A DNA stretch of 64,000 nt, taken from contig JACZJN010000108.1 in NCBI GenBank assembly GCA_014860565.1, forward strand, positions 1 to 64,000, read 5' to 3'. The DNA comes from Bacteroidota bacterium. Lineage in GTDB: Bacteria > Bacteroidota > Ignavibacteria > SZUA-365. Positions 52,739-62,728 of this stretch are shown here, in pieces. Each line of letters opens with the position of its first letter. Position 1 is the first letter of the stretch. The notes beneath the pieces were generated by a model that saw only the letters and a list, made by a program, of their open reading frames with translations, did not search any database and was not told the DNA's origin. The position numbers were made by a program, and so were the translations under genes.

Positions 52739-54153
52739 TGCATCGCTCCTTCTAGCACGCCCGCCGAGGCGAAAAGCAGGTCTTCACGAAACGCGGATGC
52801 CATGAACTGCACGGCCAGCGGCAGTCCTTCGCCATCCCGTCCGGCAGGAACGCTGATCGCGGGCAGGCCGGTCAGATTCGCCGCAACGGTGTACATGTCC
52901 GAACGGTACATGCGCAACGGATCCTCCATCAACTCACCGAGTGGCGCCGGCGGTCCCGGCATGACGGGCAGCAGGAGAAGATCGACCTCGGAGAGTGCTT
53001 GCCGATACGCGTCGCGAATGCGACGGCGCAGCCGCGCCGCGTGCTCAAACCACTGTTGCCTGTACCCGGCGCTGAGCACATACGTCCCGATCATGATCCG
53101 CCGCTTCACTTCCCTGCCGAAACCCTCGCTGCGGTTGCGCATCACCGCCGTGTGGAATTCCTCCTCATCGTTGCATGCATGTCCGTAGCGCATGCCGTTA
53201 TAGCGGGAAAGATTCGAGGCCGCCTCCGCATTCGCGATGACGGCATACACCGGATACAGAAGATCGGTCAGTGGCAGTAAAATCTCATCGACGGTGGCCC
53301 CGGCGGAGGTAAGTACTTCCGCGCTTCGCTGGATCGCCTCGTGCTGAGCCGCCGGCAGTTCGTCAGGAAGACATTCGCGAATAATACCGATGCGCAGTCC
53401 CTGTACTCCTTTCCCCACTGCGGAGACATAGGCAGTGACAGGATCCGCCGAACTGGTGGCGTCCGCGGTATCATGTCCGGAAATGCAGTGCAGAACACGT
53501 GCGGCATCTTCCGCAGTGCCGGCAATGACGCCAATCTGGTCGCAGGAAGAAGCGAAGGAAATGAGACCGGAGCGTGAGACGCGTCCGTAGGTGGGTTTGA
53601 TGCCAATGGTGCCGGTGCAGGCAGCGGGTTGACGCACCGATCCCCCGGTGTCGGATCCGAGCGCGGCGTGAAGCAATCCGGCTGCGACGGCCGCGGCGGA
53701 ACCGCTGCTGCTGCCCCCCGGGATGCGTCCTTCAGCCGCGGGATTTTGCGTCGGACCGTAGACCGATGTTTCTCCCGACGACCCCATCGCAAATTCATCC
53801 ATGTTCAGGCGTCCGGCAATCACCGCGCCCGCCTCGCGCAGTCGGCGGACGACAGTGGCATCATATGCGGCGCGATGTCCCTTGAGCATGCGCGACGCCG
53901 CTGTGCATTCCCTTCCACGGATCAGGATGTTGTCCTTGATCCCGACGAGCATTCCTTCAAGCCCGCGCGCATTCCCTGCGACGCTGCGCGTGTCCGCGGT
54001 TTGGGCGTCCACGTCGAGCGTATCGTCGAAAAGTTCGACGAACGCGTTGAGCCCGGGGCGAGCTACAATTTCGTTCCGGAGTGTATGTACGAGCGAGGCA
54101 CAGAATTCCTTCCGTGCCTCGATCGATTTCCGTATGTCGGAATAAGAGGTCAT
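52735..54153 (-). CDS. gatA: Aspartyl/glutamyl-tRNA amidotransferase subunit A
   Basis: The ~472-residue amidase-signature protein has a Ser-Ser-Lys triad visible as VGIKDNILI (Lys), GGSSSGSAAAVAAG and GSDTGGSVRQPA (two Ser). GatA supplies ammonia from glutamine to the GatB-bound aminoacyl-tRNA. gatB and gatC are not nearby. Two ATGs exist (54171 and 54153); I chose 54153, MTSYSDIRKSIEA, as the family start. It overlaps the HAD gene and lies 51 bases after tatA. Confidence 0.92.
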   Translation of the reverse strand: MTSYSDIRKSIEARKEFCASLVHTLRNEIVARPGLNAFVELFDDTLDVDAQTADTRSVAGNARGLEGMLVGIKDNILIRGRECTAASRMLKGHRAAYDATVVRRLREAGAVIAGRLNMDEFAMGSSGETSVYGPTQNPAAEGRIPGGSSSGSAAAVAAGLLHAALGSDTGGSVRQPAACTGTIGIKPTYGRVSRSGLISFASSCDQIGVIAGTAEDAARVLHCISGHDTADATSSADPVTAYVSAVGKGVQGLRIGIIRECLPDELPAAQHEAIQRSAEVLTSAGATVDEILLPLTDLLYPVYAVIANAEAASNLSRYNGMRYGHACNDEEEFHTAVMRNRSEGFGREVKRRIMIGTYVLSAGYRQQWFEHAARLRRRIRDAYRQALSEVDLLLLPVMPGPPAPLGELMEDPLRMYRSDMYTVAANLTGLPAISVPAGRDGEGLPLAVQFMASAFREDLLFASAGVLEGAMQ

Positions 54154-54204
54154 GTCCCAATCCGCACGCATGCGTAAGCGGGCGGCACTGCCTGACGGCA
54201 GTCC

Positions 54205-54396
54205 TTACTTGTTTTTGTCTTCGATTTTCTTTTCGTCGAGACTGATGTCATCCTGGATATCTTTCGCCGCCTTGCGGAATTCCTTGATGCCCTTGCCGAG
54301 GCCCTGCGCCAGTTCAGGAATCTTTTTCGCGCCGAAGAAAATGAGGATGAGGAAGATGATAATGAGAATTTCCCATCCGCCGATATTGCCGAACAT
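54205..54396 (-). CDS. tatA: Twin-arginine translocase component TatA/E
   Basis: This 63-residue protein has one N-terminal transmembrane helix (GGWEILIIIFLILIFFG) followed by an amphipathic helix KKIPELAQGLGKGIKEFRKA, the classic TatA form. It builds the pore of the Tat pathway for folded proteins. A strong ribosome site AGGAGG lies six bases before the ATG. TatC is not in the window. It sits between purQ (nine bases away) and gatA. Confidence 0.94.
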   Translation of the reverse strand: MFGNIGGWEILIIIFLILIFFGAKKIPELAQGLGKGIKEFRKAAKDIQDDISLDEKKIEDKNK

Positions 54397-54405
54397 AATG
54401 TCCTC

Positions 54406-55125
54406 CTAGGAAAGAATGGGCTGTTTGCCCGTAATTGCGTGAAGCAGGGATTCGAATACGCCCAATCCGTCGGCACTGCCGAGCAACTGCTCGACCACGC
54501 GTTCGGGATGCGGCATCATGCCGAGCACATTGCCCTGTTTGTTGACGATGCCGGCGATGTTGTTGAGTGAACCGTTCGGATTCGAGGCGTCGGTCACGGC
54601 TCCGTCCGCTTCGACATAGCGAAAGGCCACCTGGCCGTTGTCCTCGATCTCCGAGAGCGTATCCTGATCAGTATAGAAATTTCCTTCGCCATGGGCAACA
54701 GGAATAGCGATGACCTGTCCGGATGCATACTGACTGGTGAAGGCGGTGGAGGAATTTTCCACGCGCAGGTGCACCTGCCGGCAGACGAATTTGAGCGAGC
54801 GGTTCCGCAGCAGCGCGCCGGGAAGGAGGCCCGATTCGGTGAGAATCTGGAAGCCGTTGCATATGCCGATGACATGTCCCCCGCGTTCGGCATGCCGCAC
54901 AACTTCCTTCATAATCGGAGAGAAGCGCGAGATGGCGCCGCAGCGCAGATAGTCACCATAGGAAAACCCACCGGGGAGAATCACAACGTCGACATCCTGC
55001 AGATCGCCTTCCTTGTGCCAGAGGAATTCCGCCTGACTGCCGAGCACATGCTTGACTGCGTGATAGGCGTCGTGATCACAGTTGGATCCGGGAAAGACAA
55101 CGACGCCGAATTTCGCTTTTGCCAT
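54406..55125 (-). CDS. purQ: Phosphoribosylformylglycinamidine synthase, glutaminase subunit
   Basis: The 239-residue class I glutamine amidotransferase has the catalytic Cys in [13 protein letters not shown] and the His-Glu region [14 protein letters not shown]. It releases ammonia from glutamine for PurL in de novo purine synthesis. purS lies directly upstream (9 bases). PurL is not in the window, so the complex is encoded partly elsewhere. Confidence 0.95.
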   Translation of the reverse strand: MAKAKFGVVVFPGSNCDHDAYHAVKHVLGSQAEFLWHKEGDLQDVDVVILPGGFSYGDYLRCGAISRFSPIMKEVVRHAERGGHVIGICNGFQILTESGLLPGALLRNRSLKFVCRQVHLRVENSSTAFTSQYASGQVIAIPVAHGEGNFYTDQDTLSEIEDNGQVAFRYVEADGAVTDASNPNGSLNNIAGIVNKQGNVLGMMPHPERVVEQLLGSADGLGVFESLLHAITGKQPILS

Positions 55126-55134
55126 GGTCGACCT

Positions 55135-55383
55135 CTAGGCTTCGTGAAGTTCGTAGGTGTAGTCTTCCATTACCTGATTGGCGAGCAGCTGGCGGCAGGC
55201 TTCGATGACGACGGCCTCCGCCGCGGCGCGGTCTGCGGCATCGACCTGCATTTCAACCAGTTTGCCGATGCGCACACCGGAGAGCGTCTTGAAGTCGAGC
55301 GACTGCAGCGCATGTTCGATGGCCTTGCCCTCGGGATCGAGGATCGACGGCCGGAGTTTCACGGTTATGATCGCCTTGAACAT
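55135..55383 (-). CDS. purS: Phosphoribosylformylglycinamidine synthase, PurS subunit
   Basis: The 82-residue PurS is required to couple PurQ and PurL. FKAIITVKLRPSILDPEGKAIEHALQSLDF is the typical start, ending with LANQVMEDY. It is adjacent to purQ and 9 bases downstream of pssA. Confidence 0.93.
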   Translation of the reverse strand: MFKAIITVKLRPSILDPEGKAIEHALQSLDFKTLSGVRIGKLVEMQVDAADRAAAEAVVIEACRQLLANQVMEDYTYELHEA

Positions 55384-55392
55384 GGGAAACCT

Positions 55393-56214
55393 TTATAATG
55401 ACGGGTCAATGGTTGCACGTTTCGCTTCTTCCCCCTCCGCGTCGGAATCCTCGTCCGAATCATGGTCATTCTCCTCCGCATCGTCTGTACGATGCGGGTG
55501 TCCGGCCTTCCGGATCTTGCGGCCCGCTGCAAAAATCGGTCCGCTGATATTGAGAAGCATGAGAACCGGGAATCCGAGTTTCCCGCGAGAAATCGCAACG
55601 GCAAGCGCGGCTACGAGCATCAGCGTTAAGGGCAAGGGATGGGACTTGAAACTTTTCAGCGAAATTTTCGGCACGACCGGGTAGCGAAAGGTACTGATCA
55701 TGAGCAAGCCGCAGGATGCGGTCAGCAGCATGAGTGCGTACTGAAGCTGCTCGCTTGCCTGGATTTCCCCGGGAGAAAAGAACAGGACGAACGAAACCAG
55801 TGTGAGCGCCGAGAGCGGAATGGGCATCCCGATGAAATGGTCCTTCGAGAACCCGACAAGCTGCACATTGAAGCGCGCAAGACGCAGCGCGCCCATGACG
55901 AGCGGCGCAGCCGCGACGAGGATGCCGAGAGTGCCCCATTGATGAAGCACGAGCGAATAGATCAGGAAAGACGGGGCCACGCCGAAACCGACGACGTCGG
56001 CCAGTGAATCGAGTTCGACGCCGAAATCACTTGCGGAATTTGTAAGGCGCGCCATCAGTCCGTCGAGCGAATCACAGACGGCAGAAAGGACGATGTACCA
56101 CAGCGCCGGAACGAACTGTTCATGCGATGCGGCAATGATGCTCAGGAACCCGAAATAGATGTTCAGGACCGTGAACAGGTTGGGTACAATCGAACGGCTG
56201 AGGCGTATGCGCAA
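55393..56214 (-). CDS. pssA: CDP-diacylglycerol-serine O-phosphatidyltransferase
   Basis: The 273-residue membrane enzyme has the CDP-alcohol phosphotransferase motif D-G-x2-A-R-x8-G-x3-D-x3-D, seen as SLDGLMARL followed by GVELDSLAD. It makes phosphatidylserine. Eight or so hydrophobic segments follow. The start seems to be TTG; no ATG with a good ribosome site is close. It is followed by purS and preceded by psd, so phosphatidylserine synthesis and decarboxylation are encoded together. The C-terminus is very acidic (DAEENDHDSDEDSDAEGEE). Confidence 0.92.
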   Translation of the reverse strand: MRIRLSRSIVPNLFTVLNIYFGFLSIIAASHEQFVPALWYIVLSAVCDSLDGLMARLTNSASDFGVELDSLADVVGFGVAPSFLIYSLVLHQWGTLGILVAAAPLVMGALRLARFNVQLVGFSKDHFIGMPIPLSALTLVSFVLFFSPGEIQASEQLQYALMLLTASCGLLMISTFRYPVVPKISLKSFKSHPLPLTLMLVAALAVAISRGKLGFPVLMLLNISGPIFAAGRKIRKAGHPHRTDDAEENDHDSDEDSDAEGEEAKRATIDPSL

Positions 56215-56239
56215 GGGGCTACTGCTTCATGGAGTTGAA

Positions 56240-56890
56240 TTACTGCTTAACGACGGCGAGCACGGTTTCGCCCGCCACGACTTCCTGATCCATCTTCACC
56301 TGCACGTCTGCATCGAGCGGCATGAGGACATCGACCCGCGAACCGAACTTGATCATGCCGAATCGTTCGCCAGCGATGGCGCTGTCACCGACTTCGATCG
56401 GACAAACGATGCGGCGGGCGACGAAGCCCGCGATCTGTTTGAACAGCAACTTGAAATTGCCGGTATTAATGCCGATATGCGTGCGTTCGTTGAGATCGCT
56501 GGATTTGTCCTCGAATGCGGGTACGAACTGTCCCTCGACGTAGCGGAAATACTCGACGGTGCCGTTCACCGGATAGCGGTTGACGTGCACGTTCAACGGG
56601 GACATGAAAATGCACACCTGCTTGGCCTTGCCACCCAGGTATTCGGTTTCCTCGACCTCGCTGATATTGACGATCTTACCGTCGGCCGGTGAGATAATCC
56701 CGCCTTCCACCGTCGGTGTCGTGCGATCAGGATCGCGGAAAAAATTGAGCGTAAAAAGAAAGGCAGACGCCCCCAGAACGATGAGGATGATGCGGACTGG
56801 CAGATTCGATGTAAACAGTCCGATCAGCACCACGGCAAGGGCGATGATCAGTATGGGAATGGCAACGTCAAGACCGTATTTTGTCAGCAT
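56240..56890 (-). CDS. psd: Phosphatidylserine decarboxylase (short form)
   Basis: The 216-residue enzyme converts phosphatidylserine to phosphatidylethanolamine. It has N-terminal membrane segments, FFRDPDRTTP and GGIISPADGKIVNI, and the self-cleavage site near FGMIKFGSRVDVL, where the GS pair yields the pyruvoyl prosthetic group. The short length is typical of the archaeal/Bacteroidota type. pssA follows 25 bases downstream. It is divergent from the methyltransferase gene at 57056. Confidence 0.93.
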   Translation of the reverse strand: MLTKYGLDVAIPILIIALAVVLIGLFTSNLPVRIILIVLGASAFLFTLNFFRDPDRTTPTVEGGIISPADGKIVNISEVEETEYLGGKAKQVCIFMSPLNVHVNRYPVNGTVEYFRYVEGQFVPAFEDKSSDLNERTHIGINTGNFKLLFKQIAGFVARRIVCPIEVGDSAIAGERFGMIKFGSRVDVLMPLDADVQVKMDQEVVAGETVLAVVKQ

Positions 56891-56996
56891 ATGCTACGCG
56901 AATGTTGGGACCGGATACAGTACCGGCATGATCACGCAAGATACCGATTTCGGGAGTAGATTCATAGCCAGTCACTCCCCCGTCTTTGGGGTGGAG

Positions 56997-57027
56997 TTGA
57001 TTTTCGAAGCGGTCGCGCCTACCTTTG
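56997..57027 (+). promoter_or_regulatory. Bacteroidota-type promoter of the methyltransferase-lpxB genes
   Basis: TTG (56997-56999) and TACCTTTG (57020-57027) are separated by exactly 20 bases, matching the TTG-N20-TAnnTTTG pattern. The predicted start is 20-25 bases before the GTG start codon at 57056. Confidence 0.55.
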
Positions 57028-57055
57028 TAAGTTTGCAAGCAATAAGGACGACCAC

Positions 57056-57625
57056 GTGACCTTCAGCCAATTTCTCTTCCGCAACCGAAGCTACACGCCG
57101 CTGCCCTTTCTCGCCGTAATGCTCATTTTCGCCGATCCGACACTCACCAGCCTGATCGTGGGCTTCATGGTCGCAGGGCTGGGTGAATTCCTCCGCGCCG
57201 CGGGCGTATTCTATGTCGGAAGCGAAACGCGTGTCACGGGTTCGGTCGGTGCAAGCAAGCTCGTTACGTCCGGGCCGTTCTCTTACACCCGCAATCCGCT
57301 CTATGTCGGGAACATCCTGATCTACCTCGGCATCGGCATCATGTCGCTGGCGCTTTTTCCCTGGCTGCAGCTCATCGCCCTGGTGTGGTTCGTCTTCCAG
57401 TACACGCTGATCGTGAAGGAAGAGGAACGATTCCTCCGCGAGAAATTCGGGCAGGAATACGACGACTACTGCGCGAAAGTGCCGCGTTTTTTCTTCCGCT
57501 TCACGCCGTATTCCTCCTGGCATCCGGTCGACATCGACTGGAAAGCCGGGTGGCATTCCGAGGCCCGCACCCTGCAGGCATTCGGACTGGCGACGCTGAT
57601 TCTCGTCATCATCTGGCTGGCCTGA
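57056..57625 (+). CDS. Isoprenylcysteine carboxyl methyltransferase-family membrane protein
   Basis: The 189-residue membrane protein has the ICMT/phospholipid methyltransferase pattern: TSGPFSYTRNPLYVGN, then FQYTLIVKEEERFLREKFGQEYDDYCAKVPRF. Three to five hydrophobic segments surround it. SAM binding is expected near the RNP and EEE blocks. Family members methylate protein isoprenyl-Cys or lipid head groups; with psd and pssA nearby a phosphatidylethanolamine methyltransferase is thinkable but unproved. The start is GTG, with AAGGA eight bases upstream. lpxB starts four bases after the stop. Confidence 0.78.
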   Translation: MTFSQFLFRNRSYTPLPFLAVMLIFADPTLTSLIVGFMVAGLGEFLRAAGVFYVGSETRVTGSVGASKLVTSGPFSYTRNPLYVGNILIYLGIGIMSLALFPWLQLIALVWFVFQYTLIVKEEERFLREKFGQEYDDYCAKVPRFFFRFTPYSSWHPVDIDWKAGWHSEARTLQAFGLATLILVIIWLA

Positions 57626-57629
57626 CTCC

Positions 57630-58766
57630 ATGAAATCCGACGCTCCGCGGATCATGATCATTGCGGGGGAAGCATCCGGCGACCTGTACGGGGCACGCCT
57701 GATACAGGCATATCGCACGCTTCATCCCGAGACAGAGTTCTTCGGCATCGGGGGCGACCTCATGCGGGAAGAAGGAGCGGAACTGCTCTATCACATCAGC
57801 CAGACGGCGATCATGGGTTTCGTGGAGGTGGCGAAACACTACCCCTTCCTCAAGGAAATGTTCAACCACTGCGAACAGCAGTATCGTGAACGGCGTCCCG
57901 ACGCGGTCGTGCTCATCGACTACCCCGGCTTCAACCTGAGATTCGCACGGAAGGTCAAGGAGGCGGGAGGACGCGTGCTCTACTACATCAGTCCGCAGGT
58001 CTGGGCATGGGGGAAAAACCGCGCGCGAAAGATGGTCGGACTCATCGATCACCTCGCATGTGTGTTCCCTTTCGAAGAAAAGCTGTTTAACGACATCGGC
58101 ATTCCCACCACGTTTGTCGGACACCCTCTGCTTGAAATTCTCGAGACCGTTGAACGCGACAGCTTCCTCGCAAAACACGGCCTGCCGGCCGATCGGCCGA
58201 TACTGGGTCTGTTCCCCGGTTCTCGCGAGCAGGAGATTCATCGCCTTCTTCCGGCGATGCTCGAAGGAGCCGAACGCGTGCGGGAACAGACCGGATGCAG
58301 CATTGCCGTCGGCGCCGCGCGACTGCCCGACAGCATCTACGAACCGTACTTGCGCAGTGTCTACGACGTGTATCTCCTCCGGGACGCAACGCATCCGCTC
58401 ATGCAGCACAGTCACGCAGCCGTCGTGGCCTCCGGCACCGCGACCGTGGAAACAGCGTGGTACGAAACCCCGATGGTCATCGTCTACCGCGCGTCGTGGC
58501 TCAATTATCAGATCGGGAAGCGGCTCATCAACGTCGACAATATCGGGATGGTGAATATTCTGGCGGGAAAGCGCATTATTCCAGAACTGCTTCAGGATGA
58601 TGTCCAGCCGGCATATATCGCGCAGTACGCGCTCCCGTATTTCGAAAACGAAAAACTGCGCAGCGACACTATCGCGAATCTTCGGCGTGTGAAGGAACAG
58701 ATGGGCAGCGCAGGCGCATCGCGCCACACCGCGGATATTCTGGAAGGATTAGTGAACCGGCGCTGA
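57630..58766 (+). CDS. lpxB: Lipid-A-disaccharide synthase
   Basis: The 378-residue glycosyltransferase of family GT19 joins UDP-2,3-diacylglucosamine with lipid X. It begins IMIIAGEASGDLYGARLIQA, then GGDLMREEGAELLY, VVLIDYPGFNLRFA, YYISPQVWAWGKNRARKM and FVGHPLLE; all are typical of LpxB. It indicates an outer membrane with lipid A. The last 18 bases overlap the convergent fmt gene. Confidence 0.96.
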   Translation: MKSDAPRIMIIAGEASGDLYGARLIQAYRTLHPETEFFGIGGDLMREEGAELLYHISQTAIMGFVEVAKHYPFLKEMFNHCEQQYRERRPDAVVLIDYPGFNLRFARKVKEAGGRVLYYISPQVWAWGKNRARKMVGLIDHLACVFPFEEKLFNDIGIPTTFVGHPLLEILETVERDSFLAKHGLPADRPILGLFPGSREQEIHRLLPAMLEGAERVREQTGCSIAVGAARLPDSIYEPYLRSVYDVYLLRDATHPLMQHSHAAVVASGTATVETAWYETPMVIVYRASWLNYQIGKRLINVDNIGMVNILAGKRIIPELLQDDVQPAYIAQYALPYFENEKLRSDTIANLRRVKEQMGSAGASRHTADILEGLVNRR

Positions 58767-59687
58767 ATCGAAGCGTTCTCCCACCTCGAGACGATGTCCT
58801 CTCAAATACTCTTCTGCCGACATCTGCTTGCGTCCTTCGGGCTTGAGCTGCCGGATCAGCACGCTCCCGCTGCCGCATTGCACATGCAGTTCAGGGACGG
58901 TTGAGATCAACGTCCCCGGGGAGCCGGAGGACGATTCCTCCGCAACGCGGCTTTCGAGTATTTTCATTTCCGCATCGTGCAACATGGTCCATGCCGCGGG
59001 ATGGGGACTCAATCCCCGGATGTGATTGTGTACCTCGCGCGCCGCTTTCTCCCACGGGATCGCGCAGGTCTCGCGAAATATTTTCGGTGCCGGCGTCGCC
59101 AGCGTATCGTCCTGCGGCCGCGGAACGGCTTTCCCCTCCGCGATCATTTCGACGGTGCGCAGCACGGTACGCGCGCCGATGTCGGCCAGCACGTCGTGCA
59201 ATTCTCCGGCCGTCATGTTTTCATCGACGGGCACACGTTCCTGTAAAAGCATATTTCCCGTGTCCACTTTTTTCCGCAGAAAGAACGTCGTCACTCCGCT
59301 CTCGGCGTCGCCGTTGATCAGCACCCAGTTGAGCGGCGCGGCCCCACGATAGCGTGGGAGCAGAGAGGCATGGAGATTGAAACTGCCGATGGAGGGGATC
59401 GTGAACACTTCTTCGGGGAGAATGCGGAAGGCCACGATAACGAACAGCTCGGCGTCACAGGCGCGGAGGGCCGCGGCGAAGGCGGGATCGCGCAGGGCGT
59501 CCACGGTCATGACCGTGAGCCCCATTTCCTCGGCCGCTGCTTTGACGGGCGTCGGACTCAGCTGCTGTCCCCTGCCCCGTTTTTTATCGGGAGCCGTGAC
59601 CACGTAGGCGATGTCGTGTCCCGCTTCATGAAGCGTGCGGAGGGAAGGCACGGCGAAATCGGGAGTTCCCATAAACACGATACGCAT
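58749..59687 (-). CDS. fmt: Methionyl-tRNA formyltransferase
   Basis: The 312-residue enzyme formylates initiator Met-tRNA. MRIVFMGTPDFAVPSLRTL starts it, and FNLHASLLPRYRGAAPLNW holds the catalytic Asn-His-Asp region signature. The C-terminal OB-like domain carries a late LIRQLKPEGRKQM. The frame opens to 59732, but MRIVFMGTP at 59687 is the family start. It lies 57 bases after def. Its 3' end overlaps lpxB by 18 bases. Confidence 0.95.
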   Translation of the reverse strand: MRIVFMGTPDFAVPSLRTLHEAGHDIAYVVTAPDKKRGRGQQLSPTPVKAAAEEMGLTVMTVDALRDPAFAAALRACDAELFVIVAFRILPEEVFTIPSIGSFNLHASLLPRYRGAAPLNWVLINGDAESGVTTFFLRKKVDTGNMLLQERVPVDENMTAGELHDVLADIGARTVLRTVEMIAEGKAVPRPQDDTLATPAPKIFRETCAIPWEKAAREVHNHIRGLSPHPAAWTMLHDAEMKILESRVAEESSSGSPGTLISTVPELHVQCGSGSVLIRQLKPEGRKQMSAEEYLRGHRLEVGERFDSAPVH

Positions 59688-59744
59688 GCGAATTTCCTCT
59701 ATAATGGTATGACTATGAAGAATACCGGGCACGCGGCGAGGGAA

Positions 59745-60305
59745 TCAATCGGCGAATTCGACCTTTGTGGCCATGTCGTAATCCGCATCGGCTTCCCCGG
59801 CACGGATTTTTTTCAGCACAGGAATCAGGAGGCGCTTGCGAAGACCGCGAAGGTAGTCGGTAAAGAATATTCCCTCGAGGTGATCCTGCTCGTGTTGGAT
59901 AACGCGTGCAAGGAAGTCGTCGACCTCGAGTTCCCGCGGTTCGAAATTGGCGTCGCGGAATTTGATGTGCAGCTTTTCGGGACGCAGGATTTCCTCCCGT
60001 ACGTTCGGGACGCTCAGGCATCCTTCTTCGTAGCCGATTTCCTCACCCCACAGGTCGGTGATCACCGGATTGATGAACACGAGCGGTTTGCTGTCCTCAT
60101 ATCCATCCACCGGACGCAGGTCGATCACGAACAGCGACTTGCCCTCGCCCACCTGGTTGGCGGCAAGTCCGACGCCGTTGGCCTTGTCCATGGTTTCGAA
60201 CATGTTGATGATCAGCTGTGTCAGTTCCGCCGAGGGTCCGGCGATCTCTCGCGTCTCCTCGCGGAGCACCGCTGCGTCGTATGGGTAGATGGGAAGAATG
60301 GCCAT
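59745..60305 (-). CDS. def: Peptide deformylase
   Basis: The 186-residue metalloenzyme removes N-terminal formyl groups. All three motifs are present: NGVGLAANQVG, EEGCLSVPN with the metal Cys, and VIQHEQDHLEG with the two His and catalytic Glu. The frame opens 130 codons upstream, but MAILPIYPYDAAVLRE at 60305 is the normal start. It pairs with fmt in the formylation cycle. Confidence 0.96.
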   Translation of the reverse strand: MAILPIYPYDAAVLREETREIAGPSAELTQLIINMFETMDKANGVGLAANQVGEGKSLFVIDLRPVDGYEDSKPLVFINPVITDLWGEEIGYEEGCLSVPNVREEILRPEKLHIKFRDANFEPRELEVDDFLARVIQHEQDHLEGIFFTDYLRGLRKRLLIPVLKKIRAGEADADYDMATKVEFAD

Positions 60306-60411
60306 GATATCCGCCTGATGGAGAAAAGAACGTCTTGTCTGCAAGCCGGGAATTCCCGTACCTTGCATGGATAACAAAGATAACCACGAAATAATTGCGG
60401 ATAAAATCTGT

Positions 60412-61203
60412 ATGGAACTCGAACTCAACGGCAAACGGGCCTTTGTGGCCGGATCCAGCGACGGCATCGGCCGCGCCATCGCCGAAGGACTCTCCGCCGA
60501 AGGCGCACACGTCATGCTTTGCGCGCGCACGGAGACGAAACTCGCTGCCCTGGCAGACACGATGCGTGCAGCCGGAGCGAAGCGTGTGGAATTCATCGCG
60601 GCGAATCTCGACGCACCGGAAGAAATCGAGCGCGTGATCGGTGAAACCCATGCGGTTTTTGGCGGAGTGGACGTGCTCGTTACGAATAACGGCGGACCCA
60701 ATCCCGGCGACTTTCTCTCGATGACGGAGGACGACTGGCTGGCCGGCTACAACCGCACGCTCATGAGCGGCATCCGTCTCATCCGCGGCTTCCTGCCCGG
60801 CATGATCGAACGTGGATTCGGACGCGTGATCAACGTGACGAGCATCTCGGTCAAGCAGCCCGTGCAGCGTCTGCTGCTGTCGAACACCTTCCGCGCGGGT
60901 GTGACCGGCATGGCCAAAACGCTCTCGGACGAGGTGTCGAAACACGGCGTCACGGTCAACAACATCGCCCCGGGCTACATCGCGACGGGACGCCAGGCGC
61001 AGCTCTTCAACGACCGCGCGGCCAAAGCCGGCGTGACCGTCGACCAGATTCGCGAGCAGCTCACCGCCAACATCCCCATGGGACGCATCGGCACGCCGGA
61101 CGAAATCGCGCACCTGGCGGTCTTTCTCGCCAGCGCGCGTTCCTCGTACATGACCGGGACAACCATCCAGGTCGACGGCGGATTGTTCCGGGGATTGATG
61201 TAG
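60412..61203 (+). CDS. Atypical SDR oxidoreductase
   Basis: The 263-residue short-chain dehydrogenase-like protein has cofactor-binding VAGSSDGIGRAIAEGL in place of TGxxxGIG, TNNGGPNPGDF for NNAG, and the C-terminal VDGGLFRG. The usual catalytic S-x12-Y-x3-K is altered: TSISVKQPVQRLLL then SNTFR, putting Ser where Tyr is expected and Arg where Lys is expected. This matches an atypical subgroup of beta-ketoacyl reductase-like SDRs. An ATG at 60367 would add 15 residues; neither start has a clear ribosome site. The response regulator starts nine bases after its stop. Confidence 0.8.
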   Translation: MELELNGKRAFVAGSSDGIGRAIAEGLSAEGAHVMLCARTETKLAALADTMRAAGAKRVEFIAANLDAPEEIERVIGETHAVFGGVDVLVTNNGGPNPGDFLSMTEDDWLAGYNRTLMSGIRLIRGFLPGMIERGFGRVINVTSISVKQPVQRLLLSNTFRAGVTGMAKTLSDEVSKHGVTVNNIAPGYIATGRQAQLFNDRAAKAGVTVDQIREQLTANIPMGRIGTPDEIAHLAVFLASARSSYMTGTTIQVDGGLFRGLM

Positions 61204-61212
61204 GAATTCAAA

Positions 61213-62577
<1,365 letters not shown>

Positions 62578-62634
62578 AGGCGGATTGCATTCTGCAACGT
62601 CCTGAGGCGTTCGATTGCAATTCGCAATCCGCCT
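62578..62634 (+). promoter_or_regulatory. Paired dyads between regulator and kinase genes (candidate enhancer or hairpin)
   Basis: TTGCA-TTC-TGCAA (62585-62597) and GATTGC-AATTC-GCAATC (62613-62629) are centred 30 bases apart, nearly three helical turns, and lie about 97 and 127 bases before the predicted sigma-54 start. The outer arms AGGCGGATTGC (62578-62588) and GCAATCCGCCT (62624-62634) also form an 11-pair stem followed by TTTC, so a terminator or attenuator role is possible too. Confidence 0.45.
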
Positions 62635-62690
62635 TTCTGCTGCCACCACTGAAATACATAGCATTCCCTCATATCCCATCTTGATCAGCT

Positions 62691-62707
62691 TCGGCATGGT
62701 AATTGCA
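62691..62707 (+). promoter_or_regulatory. Sigma-54 promoter of the histidine kinase gene
   Basis: TCGGCATGGTAATTGCA has GG at 62693-62694 and GC at 62705-62706 with exact N10 spacing, and matches the hsp20 site in most core positions (GG-C/T-ATGGTA-A/T-TTGCA). Predicted start is near 62718, so the leader would be only about 11 bases and carry the AGGAGG ribosome site at its 5' end, which is unusually tight. Confidence 0.55.
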
Positions 62708-62728
62708 TTTCCGTAAAAGGAGGCGCAC

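Noticed and set aside
57609-58727. Reverse reading frame of 372 codons opposite lpxB
   Set aside because: It covers almost exactly the lpxB gene, whose motifs are unmistakable.
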